Part shown: positions 7,493 to 15,803 of the stretch, piece by piece
Layout: every line of letters begins with the position of its first letter
How positions within the stretch are numbered: position 1 is the first letter of the stretch
Assembly (NCBI GenBank): GCA_006844765.1
Contig: SPJV01000122.1
Coordinates: forward strand, 1-52,653
Direction of reading: 5' to 3'
Length of the DNA: 52,653 nt
Origin: Alphaproteobacteria bacterium
Lineage (GTDB): Bacteria; Pseudomonadota; Alphaproteobacteria; UBA8366; Aestuariispiraceae
Notes under the pieces: generated by a model
Seen by the model: only the letters and a program-made list of their open reading frames with translations
Database searches by the model: none
What the model was told of the DNA's origin: nothing
Position numbers and translations under genes: made by a program

Positions 7493-8425
7493 ATGAATGT
7501 GCGAAGGAGAATGCCTCCCCTCAATGCGGTCCGCGCCTTCGAGGCGGCGGCACGGCACGGTGGGTTTGTTGCGGCGGCAGACGAACTGGCGGTTACCGCC
7601 TCCGCTGTCAGCCAACAGGTAAAAGGATTGGAGGCCTGGCTGGGGCGCCCGCTATTCAACCGGCTTGCCCAAGGGTTGGAGTTGACCCCAATCGGTCGTC
7701 AGTATCTTCAGCCGCTAACAGATGCGCTCGACCGGATTGATGTTGCGACTCGTGCGGTTATGCCGACACCGGCCTCTCGCACCTTGGCGGTCACCTCCTT
7801 GGCATCCTTTGTGGCGGAGTGGCTGGCACCGCGTCTTCCGAAGTTCGCCCAAGCCCATCCGGAGATCGATCTTCGGTTATCGACGACAGATCGGATCGTC
7901 GACTTGGCAGCGGATGGCTTTGATGTTGCACTGCGGCATGGATATGGAGATTATCCAGGGCTGGAGTCGGAGTTTCTTACAGCGGAAACACTCTCTCCGG
8001 TTTGTAGTCCTGCGCTGGCGGAGAAGATCACCTGCATCGAAGATTTGGCAAAGCAGGTATTGATGCATGATGTAACCGCTGGTGTTTTGACGCCGCTTAC
8101 CTGGCAAGGCTGGCTGCGAACCGTCGGTCGAGAAGATCTGATCCCGCGGTTCCCGCTTGACCGTGGACCTGGATTTTCCGATAGCCAATTCCTGGTTCAG
8201 TCGGCGATTGCGGGGAATGGCATCATGTTGGGACGCTCTATGTTGGTGGCGGATAGTATCCGTAATGGCACACTTGTAGCGCCCCTCGGCTTCCACTGCC
8301 GGTCGCCCTACAAGTACTATTTCGTAACGCTTCCAGGCGGGAAGTCGGAACCCAAGGCTGCGGCATTTCGGGAGTGGTTGATTGATGAAATGGCGCCATA
8401 TCGGGAAGGCGACGACGAATCATAG
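7493..8425 (+). CDS. LysR-family transcriptional regulator, GcvA-like
   Basis: DNA-binding winged helix at residues 1-65 (PPLNAVRAFEAAARHGGFVAAADEL, then AVSQQVKGLEAWLGRPLF), followed by the two-lobed effector domain typical of the GcvA/AmpR subgroup (LRHGYGDYPGLESEFL). The length of 310 residues is usual. The ATG has AAGGAAAG upstream. It is divergent from the DUF1127 gene and followed 59 bp later by the 3-hydroxybutyrate dehydrogenase gene, so it could control either side. The effector is unknown; a link to the ketone-body gene is only positional. Confidence 0.9.
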   Translation: MNVRRRMPPLNAVRAFEAAARHGGFVAAADELAVTASAVSQQVKGLEAWLGRPLFNRLAQGLELTPIGRQYLQPLTDALDRIDVATRAVMPTPASRTLAVTSLASFVAEWLAPRLPKFAQAHPEIDLRLSTTDRIVDLAADGFDVALRHGYGDYPGLESEFLTAETLSPVCSPALAEKITCIEDLAKQVLMHDVTAGVLTPLTWQGWLRTVGREDLIPRFPLDRGPGFSDSQFLVQSAIAGNGIMLGRSMLVADSIRNGTLVAPLGFHCRSPYKYYFVTLPGGKSEPKAAAFREWLIDEMAPYREGDDES

Positions 8426-8484
8426 GTCGGTTTTTCATTCGGCCTGATCTTTTGACACGGAATTTGCGGAAGGAGTTTTTGTTT

Positions 8485-9276
8485 ATGGCATCGTTAGAGG
8501 GGAAGGGGGCCGTTGTAACGGGCTCTGTCAGCGGTATTGGACTTGGCATGGCGGAAGCTCTCGCGCGCGCCGGTGCGTCTGTCATGTTAAACGGTTTTGA
8601 AGACCCTGCGCCGGCCTTGGCGCGGGTGCGGGCGGCTGTCCCGGACGGGTCTTCCGCGAAGGTCGACTTCAGAAACGCGGATGTCAGTGATCCTGAGGCA
8701 GTAGGCGCGCTCGTCACCGCAGCGGCGGAGACGTTTGGAGGGCTCAATATCCTGGTGAATAACGCTGGTATCCAGCACACCAGCCCAATTGAGGATTTCG
8801 CGGTCGAGCGGTGGGACAAGGTGATCGCGGTCAACCTTTCCGCCGCGTTCTATGCCTCACAGGTTGCCTTGCCCTTGATGCGGCAGACGGGCTGGGGCCG
8901 GATTATCAACACGGCTTCTGCGCATGGTCTTGTCGCCAGCGTCAACAAAGCGGCCTATGTGGCGGCCAAGCATGGCATCATGGGGTTAACCAAGGTGACG
9001 GCTCTGGAAACTGCGGAAGAAGATATCACCTGCAACGCGATTAACCCTGGTTGGGTGCGCACTGAGCTTGTTGAACGGCAGATCGAAGCCTTGGCGGAAC
9101 GGGATGGGGTCGATATCGACGAAGCCGCGCGGCGTCTGTTGTCGGCCAAACAGCCATCTTTGCGATTCGTCACGCCGGAACAGTTGGGAGAGGCGCTGGT
9201 CTTCCTGTGCTCCAATGCAGCATCTCAGATCACGGGGATCGCCTTGCCGGTCGATGGCGGTTGGACCTCTCAATAG
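8485..9276 (+). CDS. bdhA: D-3-hydroxybutyrate dehydrogenase (SDR family)
   Basis: NAD-dependent oxidation of 3-hydroxybutyrate to acetoacetate in the cytoplasm, as part of polyhydroxybutyrate or ketone-body use. It has the dinucleotide motif TGSVSGIG at residues 13-20, NNAG, catalytic Ser145, Tyr158 and Lys162 (YVAAK), and C-terminal GIALPVDGGWTSQ. The regions NTASAHGLVAS and CNAINPGWVRTELVERQI are characteristic of this enzyme rather than general SDRs. The start is set at the ATG with AGGAG 9 nt upstream; an earlier in-frame codon gives 11 extra residues with no ribosome site. The length of 263 residues is normal. Confidence 0.88.
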   Translation: MASLEGKGAVVTGSVSGIGLGMAEALARAGASVMLNGFEDPAPALARVRAAVPDGSSAKVDFRNADVSDPEAVGALVTAAAETFGGLNILVNNAGIQHTSPIEDFAVERWDKVIAVNLSAAFYASQVALPLMRQTGWGRIINTASAHGLVASVNKAAYVAAKHGIMGLTKVTALETAEEDITCNAINPGWVRTELVERQIEALAERDGVDIDEAARRLLSAKQPSLRFVTPEQLGEALVFLCSNAASQITGIALPVDGGWTSQ

Positions 9277-9456
9277 GGTTTGGGCAAAGTGATCGGTAGG
9301 TTCTTACTGTCTGCGAAAAGTGCAAGTGGGACCATTCCCGAGAAACTTTCACGGCATTAAGGTATCTTTAACGTCTGGCCTATAGATTAGTAATTGTCCG
9401 GCGGGGCTTTCCTACCCAGGTCTTTCCGGTTTGTCCAAGATCCCTCTGTTCGACTT

Positions 9457-9484
9457 GAGCCGCCTTTTTAGGCGGCTCTTTTTT
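9457..9484 (+). terminator. Strong intrinsic terminator, possibly ending a small RNA
   Basis: A perfect 8-bp stem (GAGCCGCC at 9457-9464 with GGCGGCTC at 9471-9478) is followed by six T. It stands 180 bp beyond the bdhA stop, rather far for a simple mRNA end. An AT-rich box CTATAGA (9380-9386) about 75 nt upstream could start a short separate transcript, but I see no good -35 element for it. It is part of the 626-bp gene-free stretch before the next SDR gene. Confidence 0.8.
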
Positions 9485-9543
9485 ACTGTAAATTGGAACA
9501 ATTCTAAGGCGTTGTATTTTTACGCGACATCCCAATCCACCTG

Positions 9544-9572
9544 TTGACAGACCTTCCGGCGGGCGACTATGG
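9544..9572 (+). promoter_or_regulatory. Candidate sigma-70 promoter for the small RNA
   Basis: A perfect -35 TTGACA (9544-9549), a 17-bp spacer and CTATGG (9567-9572) agree with the alphaproteobacterial housekeeping consensus. Transcription would start near 9579 and meets the terminator at 9640-9684. No open reading frame of note follows before that terminator. Confidence 0.6.
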
Positions 9573-9578
9573 TTCTGG

Positions 9579-9684
9579 CCATAAGGCAAGTCGAACAGGG
9601 GGACTTCCAGCTGGGAAAACCCAGCGGACCTTTGGAATGGGCCGCCCAATTTTCTGGAAATCCAGAGACTTGGGCGGCCTTTTT
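9579..9684 (+). ncRNA. Candidate trans-acting small RNA, about 105 nt
   Basis: Between the promoter-like element and the U-tract lie two stable folds. The first has an outer helix TTCCA (9605-9609)/TGGAA (9633-9637) enclosing CTGGG-AAAA-CCCAG (9611-9624). The second is a 10-bp stem GGCCGCCCAA (9640-9649)/TTGGGCGGCC (9670-9679) with an inner TCTGG/CCAGA hairpin and five T at 9680-9684. The order promoter, hairpin, terminator without coding potential is that of a small regulatory RNA. I could not match it to a named alphaproteobacterial family. The start is inferred from the promoter. The DNA from 9685 to 9902 shows only a weak promoter-like pair (TTGCCG at 9790, CTATTG at 9814). Confidence 0.6.
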
Positions 9685-9902
9685 CCGTTCCGGCCCTATG
9701 TCGGGCTATTTGTGTGTTTGTAACGCTTGCTTCCCGCCGGACTGATCGTTTCCTGCAAGGAATAGGTTCTTGCCAAGCACTAACTTTACTTGCCGTCGCG
9801 GCCTCCCGCTGGTCTATTGTCGCCCGGATTTCCAAGGGTAGGCTGCTTTAACAATGGCGGCGAAATAAACCCACTGTATCGATGTGAAAGGGAGGATGCG
9901 CC

Positions 9903-10646
9903 ATGGGGCGACTAACAGGTAAAAAGGCCTTTGTAACCGCTGCCGGTCAGGGGATCGGCCGGGCGGTGGCTGAGGCATTTGTCGCCGAAGGGGCCACAGT
10001 CGTGGCGACAGATCTGGACGCGGATAAGCTCTCAGACCTGCAGGGCGCAGATTGCCGCTCACTCGACGCGCGGGACACGGCTGCTGTCAACGCGATGGCA
10101 GCTGACGTCGGGGCAATCGACATCCTCTTCAACGGGGCCGGGTTCGTGCATCATGGCACCGTCCTTGATTGTGATGAGGATAGCTGGGACTTCTCCTTCG
10201 ATCTGAATGTAAAGAGCATGCATCGGACGATTCGGGCCTTCCTGCCTGCCATGCTGGATGCGGGCGGCGGCTCGATCATCAATGTCAGCTCTGGCGCATC
10301 GTCCATCAAGGGCGCGCCCAATCGCTATGTTTATGGAACGACCAAAGCTGCCGTTATTGGCCTGACAAAGGCTGTCTCTCAGGACTTCATCCGCCAGGGT
10401 ATTCGCTGTAACGCGATTTGCCCCGGAACCATTGTCTCACCCTCCCTGATGGGGCGGATTGAAGAGCTCGGGAAGACCCTGGACGGTGGGTATGATGAAG
10501 CAGAGAAGCTTTTCATCGACCGCCAGCCCATGGGCAGGCTGGGAACAGCGGAAGAAGTGGCGATGCTGGCTGTTTACCTCGCCTCTGACGAAAGCCGGTT
10601 CACGACCGGGACAACGCAACTGATTGATGGTGGGTGGACACTCTAA
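9903..10646 (+). CDS. SDR family NAD(P)-dependent oxidoreductase
   Basis: Classical short-chain dehydrogenase of 247 residues, with cofactor motif TAAGQGIG near residue 12, the NGAG variant of NNAG, Ser130, Tyr144 and Lys148, and GTTQLIDGGWTL at the end. Its sequence (SLDARD, NVSSGASSIKGAPNRYVYGTTKAAVIGL split over the active site) resembles the BDH2/DHRS6 and 2-keto-3-deoxy-fuconate dehydrogenase group. A hydroxy acid or sugar acid is therefore the likely substrate. A GGGAGG ribosome site precedes the ATG. Its stop codon overlaps the next ATG by one base, so it is translationally coupled to the DenD-like gene and probably acts in the same pathway. Confidence 0.82.
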   Translation: MGRLTGKKAFVTAAGQGIGRAVAEAFVAEGATVVATDLDADKLSDLQGADCRSLDARDTAAVNAMAADVGAIDILFNGAGFVHHGTVLDCDEDSWDFSFDLNVKSMHRTIRAFLPAMLDAGGGSIINVSSGASSIKGAPNRYVYGTTKAAVIGLTKAVSQDFIRQGIRCNAICPGTIVSPSLMGRIEELGKTLDGGYDEAEKLFIDRQPMGRLGTAEEVAMLAVYLASDESRFTTGTTQLIDGGWTL

Positions 10647-11611
10647 TGCGGATTTTGATTACTGGTGGTGGCGGTTTCATCGGGCAAGCACTGGCCCGCC
10701 GTCTTGTTTCCGATGGCAGTCTGAATGGTCAGGCGATCACAGAGATCAGACTCGCCGATATCGCTGTGCACCCCTGTCCTGAGGCTGATTTCCCCGTTAC
10801 CGCCATGGCTGGCGATATCTCCAGTCAGAGCGATGTGGATACGTGGATTGGGGATGGCGTCGATACTATCTTTCATCTGGCCGCTGTCGTGTCGGGAGAG
10901 GCGGAAGCTGATTTCGACAAAGGCTATCGGGTCAATCTGGAAGGCACGCAACGCCTTCTCGAAGCCGCGCGCGGTCTTGGGACAAAGCCGAAGTTTGTGT
11001 TTGCGAGTTCGATCGCCGTCTTCGGGCCTCCTTATCCGGATGGCAAGATTCCAAATGATTTCCAGACCTGCCCGGCGACATCCTATGGCGCGCAGAAACT
11101 GGCCAGCGAGATCTTGGTGACGGATTACGCGCGCAAAGGCTTCATTGAAGGGATTGCGATCCGGTTGCCGACAATTACGGTGCGGCCCGGCAAGCCGAAC
11201 AAGGCGGCGTCCAGTTTCTTCTCCGGTATTTTGCGAGAGCCGATGGCAGGCGTTGAAGCGATCTGTCCGGTGGGACCGGAAATCCGGCATTGGGTTGCCT
11301 CTCCCGCCGCTGCGGTTGGGTTCTTGATCCATGCGGGTTCTTTGGACACCAGTGGGCTTGGCAACCGGCGTGCTTTCACAATGCCCGGGCTTTCCGTCAC
11401 TGTCGGAGAGATGGTTGAAGCCTTGGAAGCTGTCGCCGGACCGGAAGCCGTTTCTCTTATCCGCTGGGAACCGGATGAAACGATTGCCAAAATCGTGGAC
11501 GGATGGCCGCGTAATTTCGACGCCGGGCGCGCGCAAGAGCTTGGATTCACGGCGGATAGCTCCATGCGGGCGATTGTTGAGGCGCATGCGGCCTTCCTGG
11601 CAGAATCCTAA
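10646..11611 (+). CDS. denD: NAD-dependent epimerase/dehydrogenase, DenD-like (D-erythronate dehydrogenase family)
   Basis: Extended SDR of 321 residues, with GGGGFIGQ at 7-14, Ser121/Ser122 in FASSIAVFG, Tyr147 and Lys151 (YGAQK), and the typical FHLAAVVSGEAEADFDKGYRVN region. This last stretch and the IRLPTITVRPGKPN stretch fit DenD, which oxidises D-erythronate to 2-oxo-erythronate; close relatives act on other four-carbon acids. The chosen ATG overlaps the upstream TAA. The partner kinase and decarboxylase/isomerase genes (OtnK, OtnC, OtnI) are not in the window, so the physiological substrate stays open. Confidence 0.7.
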   Translation: MRILITGGGGFIGQALARRLVSDGSLNGQAITEIRLADIAVHPCPEADFPVTAMAGDISSQSDVDTWIGDGVDTIFHLAAVVSGEAEADFDKGYRVNLEGTQRLLEAARGLGTKPKFVFASSIAVFGPPYPDGKIPNDFQTCPATSYGAQKLASEILVTDYARKGFIEGIAIRLPTITVRPGKPNKAASSFFSGILREPMAGVEAICPVGPEIRHWVASPAAAVGFLIHAGSLDTSGLGNRRAFTMPGLSVTVGEMVEALEAVAGPEAVSLIRWEPDETIAKIVDGWPRNFDAGRAQELGFTADSSMRAIVEAHAAFLAES

Positions 11612-11665
11612 AGCAATCAAACTAACGAAAATGCCACGTGCCTGCATTTGCGCAGGCCGTGGTCG

Positions 11666-12955
11666 ATGTCTACTGTCTTCCGATTAGTCAAAGATCATCG
11701 GACTTCATCAGGTATGGCGTTTCAGTATAAATCCTTCGTCGACCGGGGCGTTTACGTCGGTTTCGAGTCGCGTTTGGTCGAAATGACCCGCTACCGTCTT
11801 AGTGCGGACCCGAAGGTATCCCGCGAAGCGCTGATCCCGAATTGGTCGGGGGAGGAAAGCGGCAAAACCAATGACCTTGTCATGGTCTTTCGGGATCTCC
11901 CGAAATGGTGCGCGCTAAAGGGTAGAGACAATACGCTATTCGAACGGGTCTGTTCCGGGAAGGGGGAGATCGACGGGCATCTCGATCCGCTCACGATTCG
12001 TGAACTTCGATTGCAAACCGACCTGGATGAGGGCGACGACTTCGAGAAAGGGCATGCGCGTTACGAGGCTAATATCGCGCGCGCGGATGTGCAGAACGCC
12101 TATCTTGAAATACTGGCGATGTTTGGCCGGAATTACGGCATGCATTCTGGGGACGGGCGACTGAAGAATGTCAATCGGGAGGTTCTGCTGCGGTTGAGCG
12201 ATACCGAACCGCATGAAATGCTGAAGCTGATCAGGATCATTGTTGGGACTGTGGTGCGCGGATCATCCCTGACGCGGGAGAGATTGAACGCGCGGCTCGA
12301 GAACTTGAGTGCGCTGGCGGCGCCGATGTGTTCGTTGGTGACCTTGGATCCGAAAGGTGATGTTGGTTTCTTAAGTCGGCAGTTCACCATACTCGACCGA
12401 TTGCGTGAGGAGATAGAGGCTTTCGCGGATGACCAGCCCGATGAGATTCAGCGGGCCGGGCGCCTGATTGCCTTTACGCTGCGGTCCTTTAGCCAATATG
12501 CCTTGAACCATGCGGGCGCGATCCGCGATGCGTTGCTGGAGGAACACTACTACCTGGATGACAGCGCCTATGATACGCAGGTTGACCTGATCAAGCAGGA
12601 ACGCACGCGCATTGCCTATGCGATGGATGGGTGGGCAAATCACGCCAGCAGGTGGTTGAATGTTGCCCCCCATGAGACCGAAGGTCGGCTGTCGGTGATC
12701 GCCTATATCCTTCGTCAAATGCCGGCCCCGCCAAAGGAAGTTGAGGATGAGGTTCCGGTATTTCAGGGTGGCATCAGTTTAATGGCAATGCGCAGCCGCT
12801 CGGTTAAGGAGATGCATTCCTGGATGGATGATTCCCTGGATGATGAGCTTTTCCGGCGCGTGATGCAGGGACGGGGAGAGTTGCCCACGGATCAAGTTGG
12901 TGGTGGAGGCAGCAAGGCTGCCGGGATTGCTCAGACCGCCCTTCGTGGAAGCTGA
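11666..12955 (+). CDS. Conserved-looking protein of unknown function
   Basis: I do not recognise this family. It is a 429-residue soluble protein, largely helical by composition and rich in charged pairs, with no signal peptide or membrane segment. Notable stretches are FKSFVDRGVYVGFESRLVEM-like basic/aromatic residues near the start (as YKSFVDRG), DLDEGDDFEKGHARYEANI in the first third, and a Gly-rich VGGGGSKAAG just before the C-terminus. Three starts are possible (TTG 11648, ATG 11666, ATG 11714); none has a strong ribosome site. It lies on the same strand between the DenD-like gene and a BASS-type transporter gene only 6 bp away, so it is likely co-transcribed with the latter and recO. 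Confidence 0.65.
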   Translation: MSTVFRLVKDHRTSSGMAFQYKSFVDRGVYVGFESRLVEMTRYRLSADPKVSREALIPNWSGEESGKTNDLVMVFRDLPKWCALKGRDNTLFERVCSGKGEIDGHLDPLTIRELRLQTDLDEGDDFEKGHARYEANIARADVQNAYLEILAMFGRNYGMHSGDGRLKNVNREVLLRLSDTEPHEMLKLIRIIVGTVVRGSSLTRERLNARLENLSALAAPMCSLVTLDPKGDVGFLSRQFTILDRLREEIEAFADDQPDEIQRAGRLIAFTLRSFSQYALNHAGAIRDALLEEHYYLDDSAYDTQVDLIKQERTRIAYAMDGWANHASRWLNVAPHETEGRLSVIAYILRQMPAPPKEVEDEVPVFQGGISLMAMRSRSVKEMHSWMDDSLDDELFRRVMQGRGELPTDQVGGGGSKAAGIAQTALRGS

Positions 12956-12961
12956 CGGGTT

Positions 12962-13942
12962 TTGGTGGGGAACACGGCACAAGGCATATCAGCCAGTCTT
13001 TCCCGGTTGGTGGGCGCACTAAATGCCCGCGCAGCGCCAGTTCTCGCCGGGGCCATATTCATCGGTATCGTCTGGCCGGAAGCAGCATCCCTATTTCGTC
13101 ATACCTTCGAAGTAACGATCATCCTGATGTTGACCTATCCTTTGCTGACACTGGATTGGGATATGATTGGGCGTAAAGCACGGGACGTAAAACTCGTCGC
13201 GTCGGTCGTCGGATGGCAGTTGCTGTTCACGCCTATTTTGGTTTGGGGCTTTTGTTGGGTGATCGACCCGCCGCCGGACTTTCACTACATGATGTTAATG
13301 GCAGCAGCCGCACCGCCGGTCGTGTCAGTCACCGTTTTCTCTGCCATCGTGCGATTGAGGCCTGAGCTGGCGCTTATCGCCGTCGTCGCCACGTTTCTGC
13401 CGCTACCGGTCAGTTTGCTGATCCTCGACACGATCTTACCTGGGTTCAGTATTGCGGTGGATTTAGGAGGGTTTGCAATCCGGGTGGCCTTGTTTATCGG
13501 GCTGCCCTTCCTCATAGCCTATATCGCGCGCCGGTTTTTGGGACCTGAGCGGTTGGAGCGGGGCCGGGGTGTCATCTCCGGCTTTGCGATGTTGAACCTG
13601 ATCGTTTTCGGCATCGGCATCATGGATGGTGTCGGCCTTCGTGTTCTGCAGGATCCCTATTATGTCCTAACCGTGCTTTTGCTGGCTTTTGCCATGAATC
13701 TGGGGATGCAGGCGGCGACTGCCCTCGCATTCCTGTGGCGCTCCCCGGCGGAGGCTTTTACGCTGGGCATGTGTGCCGGCTATCGAAATATGGGCGTGAT
13801 GTGGGGCATATCCGGAGGAATCGGTGGGCCTGACTTTTTCCTCTATGTCGGGATGGCGCAGATCCCGATGTATGTCCTGCCGGCCTTGGCCGGGCCGGTC
13901 TATCGCAAGCTGATGGGAAGGTCAGCCGATGGAGTGGCGTGA
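12962..13942 (+). CDS. Bile acid:sodium symporter (BASS/SBF)-like membrane transporter
   Basis: An integral membrane protein of 326 residues with about nine or ten hydrophobic helices. It shows BASS-like features: paired halves, a MAAAAPPVVSVTVFSAIVR segment with conserved prolines resembling the crossover motif, and AGYRNMGVMWG in the second half, like the family's GxRN motif. Such proteins move organic anions (bile acids, pyruvate, pantothenate and others) with Na+. The start is TTG, or GTG one codon later; both lie 6-9 bp after the upstream stop. It overlaps recO by 14 bp. The substrate cannot be assigned. Confidence 0.75.
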   Translation: MVGNTAQGISASLSRLVGALNARAAPVLAGAIFIGIVWPEAASLFRHTFEVTIILMLTYPLLTLDWDMIGRKARDVKLVASVVGWQLLFTPILVWGFCWVIDPPPDFHYMMLMAAAAPPVVSVTVFSAIVRLRPELALIAVVATFLPLPVSLLILDTILPGFSIAVDLGGFAIRVALFIGLPFLIAYIARRFLGPERLERGRGVISGFAMLNLIVFGIGIMDGVGLRVLQDPYYVLTVLLLAFAMNLGMQAATALAFLWRSPAEAFTLGMCAGYRNMGVMWGISGGIGGPDFFLYVGMAQIPMYVLPALAGPVYRKLMGRSADGVA

Positions 13943-14666
13943 TGAAGGAATTGTCCTCGGTCTTCGCCGCCATGGAGAATCCGCGGCAATCGTGACCTTG
14001 CTGACCCGCGCGCATGGGCGTCACGGCGGGTTGGTGCGCGGCGCTCGCGCGGCCCGGCTTCGGGGGGTGTTACAGCCCGGGAACCGCGTTGCAACGGATT
14101 GGCGGGCGCGGTTGGAAGAGCATCTGGGCACGATGACGGTCGAACTCGTCCAGGCTCATGCGGCTCCTTTGCTAACCGATCCGGGACGCCTTTCGGCCTT
14201 GTCCGCCGCGACTGCGCTAATCGAGGTCGGTTTACCTGAGCGTGAGCCGCATCCCGTCCTCTTCGATAATCTGGATGCCTTGTTGATCGCGCTAGAAGGT
14301 GACGGCTGGGCGGAAACCTATAGCCGGTGGGAGATTGGACTACTGGGTGAACTTGGGTTCGGATTGGACTTGTCTGCTTGTGCCGCCACCGGCGTGACCG
14401 AAGACCTCGCTTATGTGTCGCCGAAGACGGGTCGGGCGGTATCAACAGAAGCGGGGGCGCCGTATCAAGATAAATTGTTCACGCTTCCCGGTTACCTCCG
14501 CCATCCCTTGGGGCAAGGGGGGGCCGAAACAGAAGATATCCTTGGCGCGCTGGCGATTTCGGGACATTTCCTCGCGCGCCATGTCTTCTCGCCAATTGGG
14601 AAGCCGCTACCGGATCCACGGACGCGTCTGGTCGAACTTCTGAAGAGGCAACAATCAGGGGGCTAG
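13929..14666 (+). CDS. recO: DNA repair protein RecO
   Basis: Recombination mediator that, with RecR, loads RecA onto SSB-coated single-stranded DNA. The N-terminal OB-fold is clear (MEWRDEGIVLGLRRHGESAAIVTLLT, split by its hallmark Gly and Glu), followed by RGARAARLRGVLQPGN and the helical domain with FDNLDALLIAL and RWEIGLLGELGFGLDLSACA. Only one Cys (in LSACA) of the zinc-binding set found in some RecO proteins is obvious, as is common in alphaproteobacteria. The length of 245 residues is normal. It is convergent with the CbpA-type gene across a 13-bp gap containing a bidirectional hairpin. Confidence 0.92.
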   Translation: MEWRDEGIVLGLRRHGESAAIVTLLTRAHGRHGGLVRGARAARLRGVLQPGNRVATDWRARLEEHLGTMTVELVQAHAAPLLTDPGRLSALSAATALIEVGLPEREPHPVLFDNLDALLIALEGDGWAETYSRWEIGLLGELGFGLDLSACAATGVTEDLAYVSPKTGRAVSTEAGAPYQDKLFTLPGYLRHPLGQGGAETEDILGALAISGHFLARHVFSPIGKPLPDPRTRLVELLKRQQSGG

Positions 14667-14677
14667 GGCGCCCCTGA
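14655..14677. terminator. Bidirectional hairpin at the recO/cbpA convergence
   Basis: TCAGGGG (14655-14661) pairs with CCCCTGA (14671-14677) across the recO stop codon. The U-rich tails are short on both strands (CTTTAAGG on plus, TTGTTG on minus), so termination efficiency is uncertain. Confidence 0.5.
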
Positions 14678-14679
14678 CT

Positions 14680-15612
14680 TTAAGGATTGTCGAAACCAGC
14701 CCGTCTGCGAACGTCATAGTCATAGTCCTTCGACCATTCCTTGACGAAATCCACCAAATCCTTATCGGCTTTATCGGGGAGCATGATCCGAAGGCGCACA
14801 AATTGATCGCCAGCAGTTTTTCCCGGTCGGGCAATGCCCTTTCCCTTGAGCCTTAGCGTCGTCCCGGAATTGGAGTTTGCAGGGACGGTGAGGGCAACGG
14901 GACCTGAAACAGTCGGCACTGTAATTTTACCCCCCAGAAGGGCCTCTGCGAGGGTTACGGGCGCATAGAGGTGGATGTCATCGCCATCGCGCTCAAAGAA
15001 GCGGTGGGAATCGACCTGGACTTCGACAAAGGCATCGCCCGCTTCTCCGCCGCCCATGCCCGGCATGCCCTGGCCGCGAAGGCGTAGGGTCTGGCCATCC
15101 TCTGTCCCGGGGGGAATGGCGACATCAATGCTTTTTCCATCGAAGAGACTAACCCGGCGACGCGATCCTCGCGCGGCGTCCAGGAAGCCGATGCGCAGTG
15201 AATAGCTGACATCCTTGCCGCGCATTTCCATCGTGCGTGTTCGTCCAGAGCCTGCTCCGGCGTTACCGCGGCCGGCTCTGCGGAACAAATCGTTGAAGAT
15301 GTCTTCTGCGCCGCCGCCGAAGGGGCCTTGTCCGCCGAAACCGCCGCGCCCAAAGCCACGCGGTCCGCGCTCCGAACCGTCGGCATTCAACTCGCCCCGG
15401 TCAAATTTCTTCTTGCGGTCCTTGTCGCCCAGGATGGAATAGGCCTGGGAGATTTCCTTGAATCGCTGCTCGACGATGGGGTCATTAGGATTCAGGTCCG
15501 GATGAAACTCCTTCGCGAGCCGGCGATAGGCCTGCTTGAGTTCGTCCGCACTGGCAGAGCTTTTAACACCCAGAACCTCGTAAGGATCTTTCATTTTCGA
15601 CCCGACGCTCAT
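14680..15612 (-). CDS. cbpA: CbpA-type DnaJ co-chaperone
   Basis: J domain at residues 9-73 with the HPD motif at 37-39 (stimulates DnaK ATPase), then a Gly/Phe-rich linker (GFGRGGFGGQGPFGGG) and the two C-terminal beta domains with DVAIPPGTEDGQTLRLRGQG. The four-repeat cysteine zinc finger of true DnaJ is absent, which defines the CbpA/DjlA-like class B proteins. The length of 310 residues fits. The upstream ATG is used; MKDPYEV at residue 7 is an alternative start. It is divergent from pdxH with about 190 bp between, room for both promoters; a CTATAT box at 15758-15763 faces pdxH. Confidence 0.9.
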   Translation of the reverse strand: MSVGSKMKDPYEVLGVKSSASADELKQAYRRLAKEFHPDLNPNDPIVEQRFKEISQAYSILGDKDRKKKFDRGELNADGSERGPRGFGRGGFGGQGPFGGGAEDIFNDLFRRAGRGNAGAGSGRTRTMEMRGKDVSYSLRIGFLDAARGSRRRVSLFDGKSIDVAIPPGTEDGQTLRLRGQGMPGMGGGEAGDAFVEVQVDSHRFFERDGDDIHLYAPVTLAEALLGGKITVPTVSGPVALTVPANSNSGTTLRLKGKGIARPGKTAGDQFVRLRIMLPDKADKDLVDFVKEWSKDYDYDVRRRAGFDNP

Positions 15613-15803
15613 CTTACAACCACTTCATAGCTTTCAACATTATCCTATCAGGGCCGACTTACAAACCATGCCGAAGCAACTGATGGGCCAAAGAAAAAAC
15701 TAGGCAGCAATTCGCGTGCCATATCAGTTCTCGGGTTTAAGCTCATGCTCCACAGGTCTATATAGGGAGCCTGAGGTCACTTCGCGATTTATGAGGATGT
15801 AGA

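Noticed and set aside
7355..7615. 87-residue N-terminal extension of the DUF1127 protein
   Set aside because: It would cross the divergent promoter and enter the LysR gene on the other strand; the 66-residue form has the family length.
10643..11647. 334-residue minus-strand open frame opposite the DenD-like gene
   Set aside because: Covers the same interval as a gene with intact SDR motifs; its product shows no domain.
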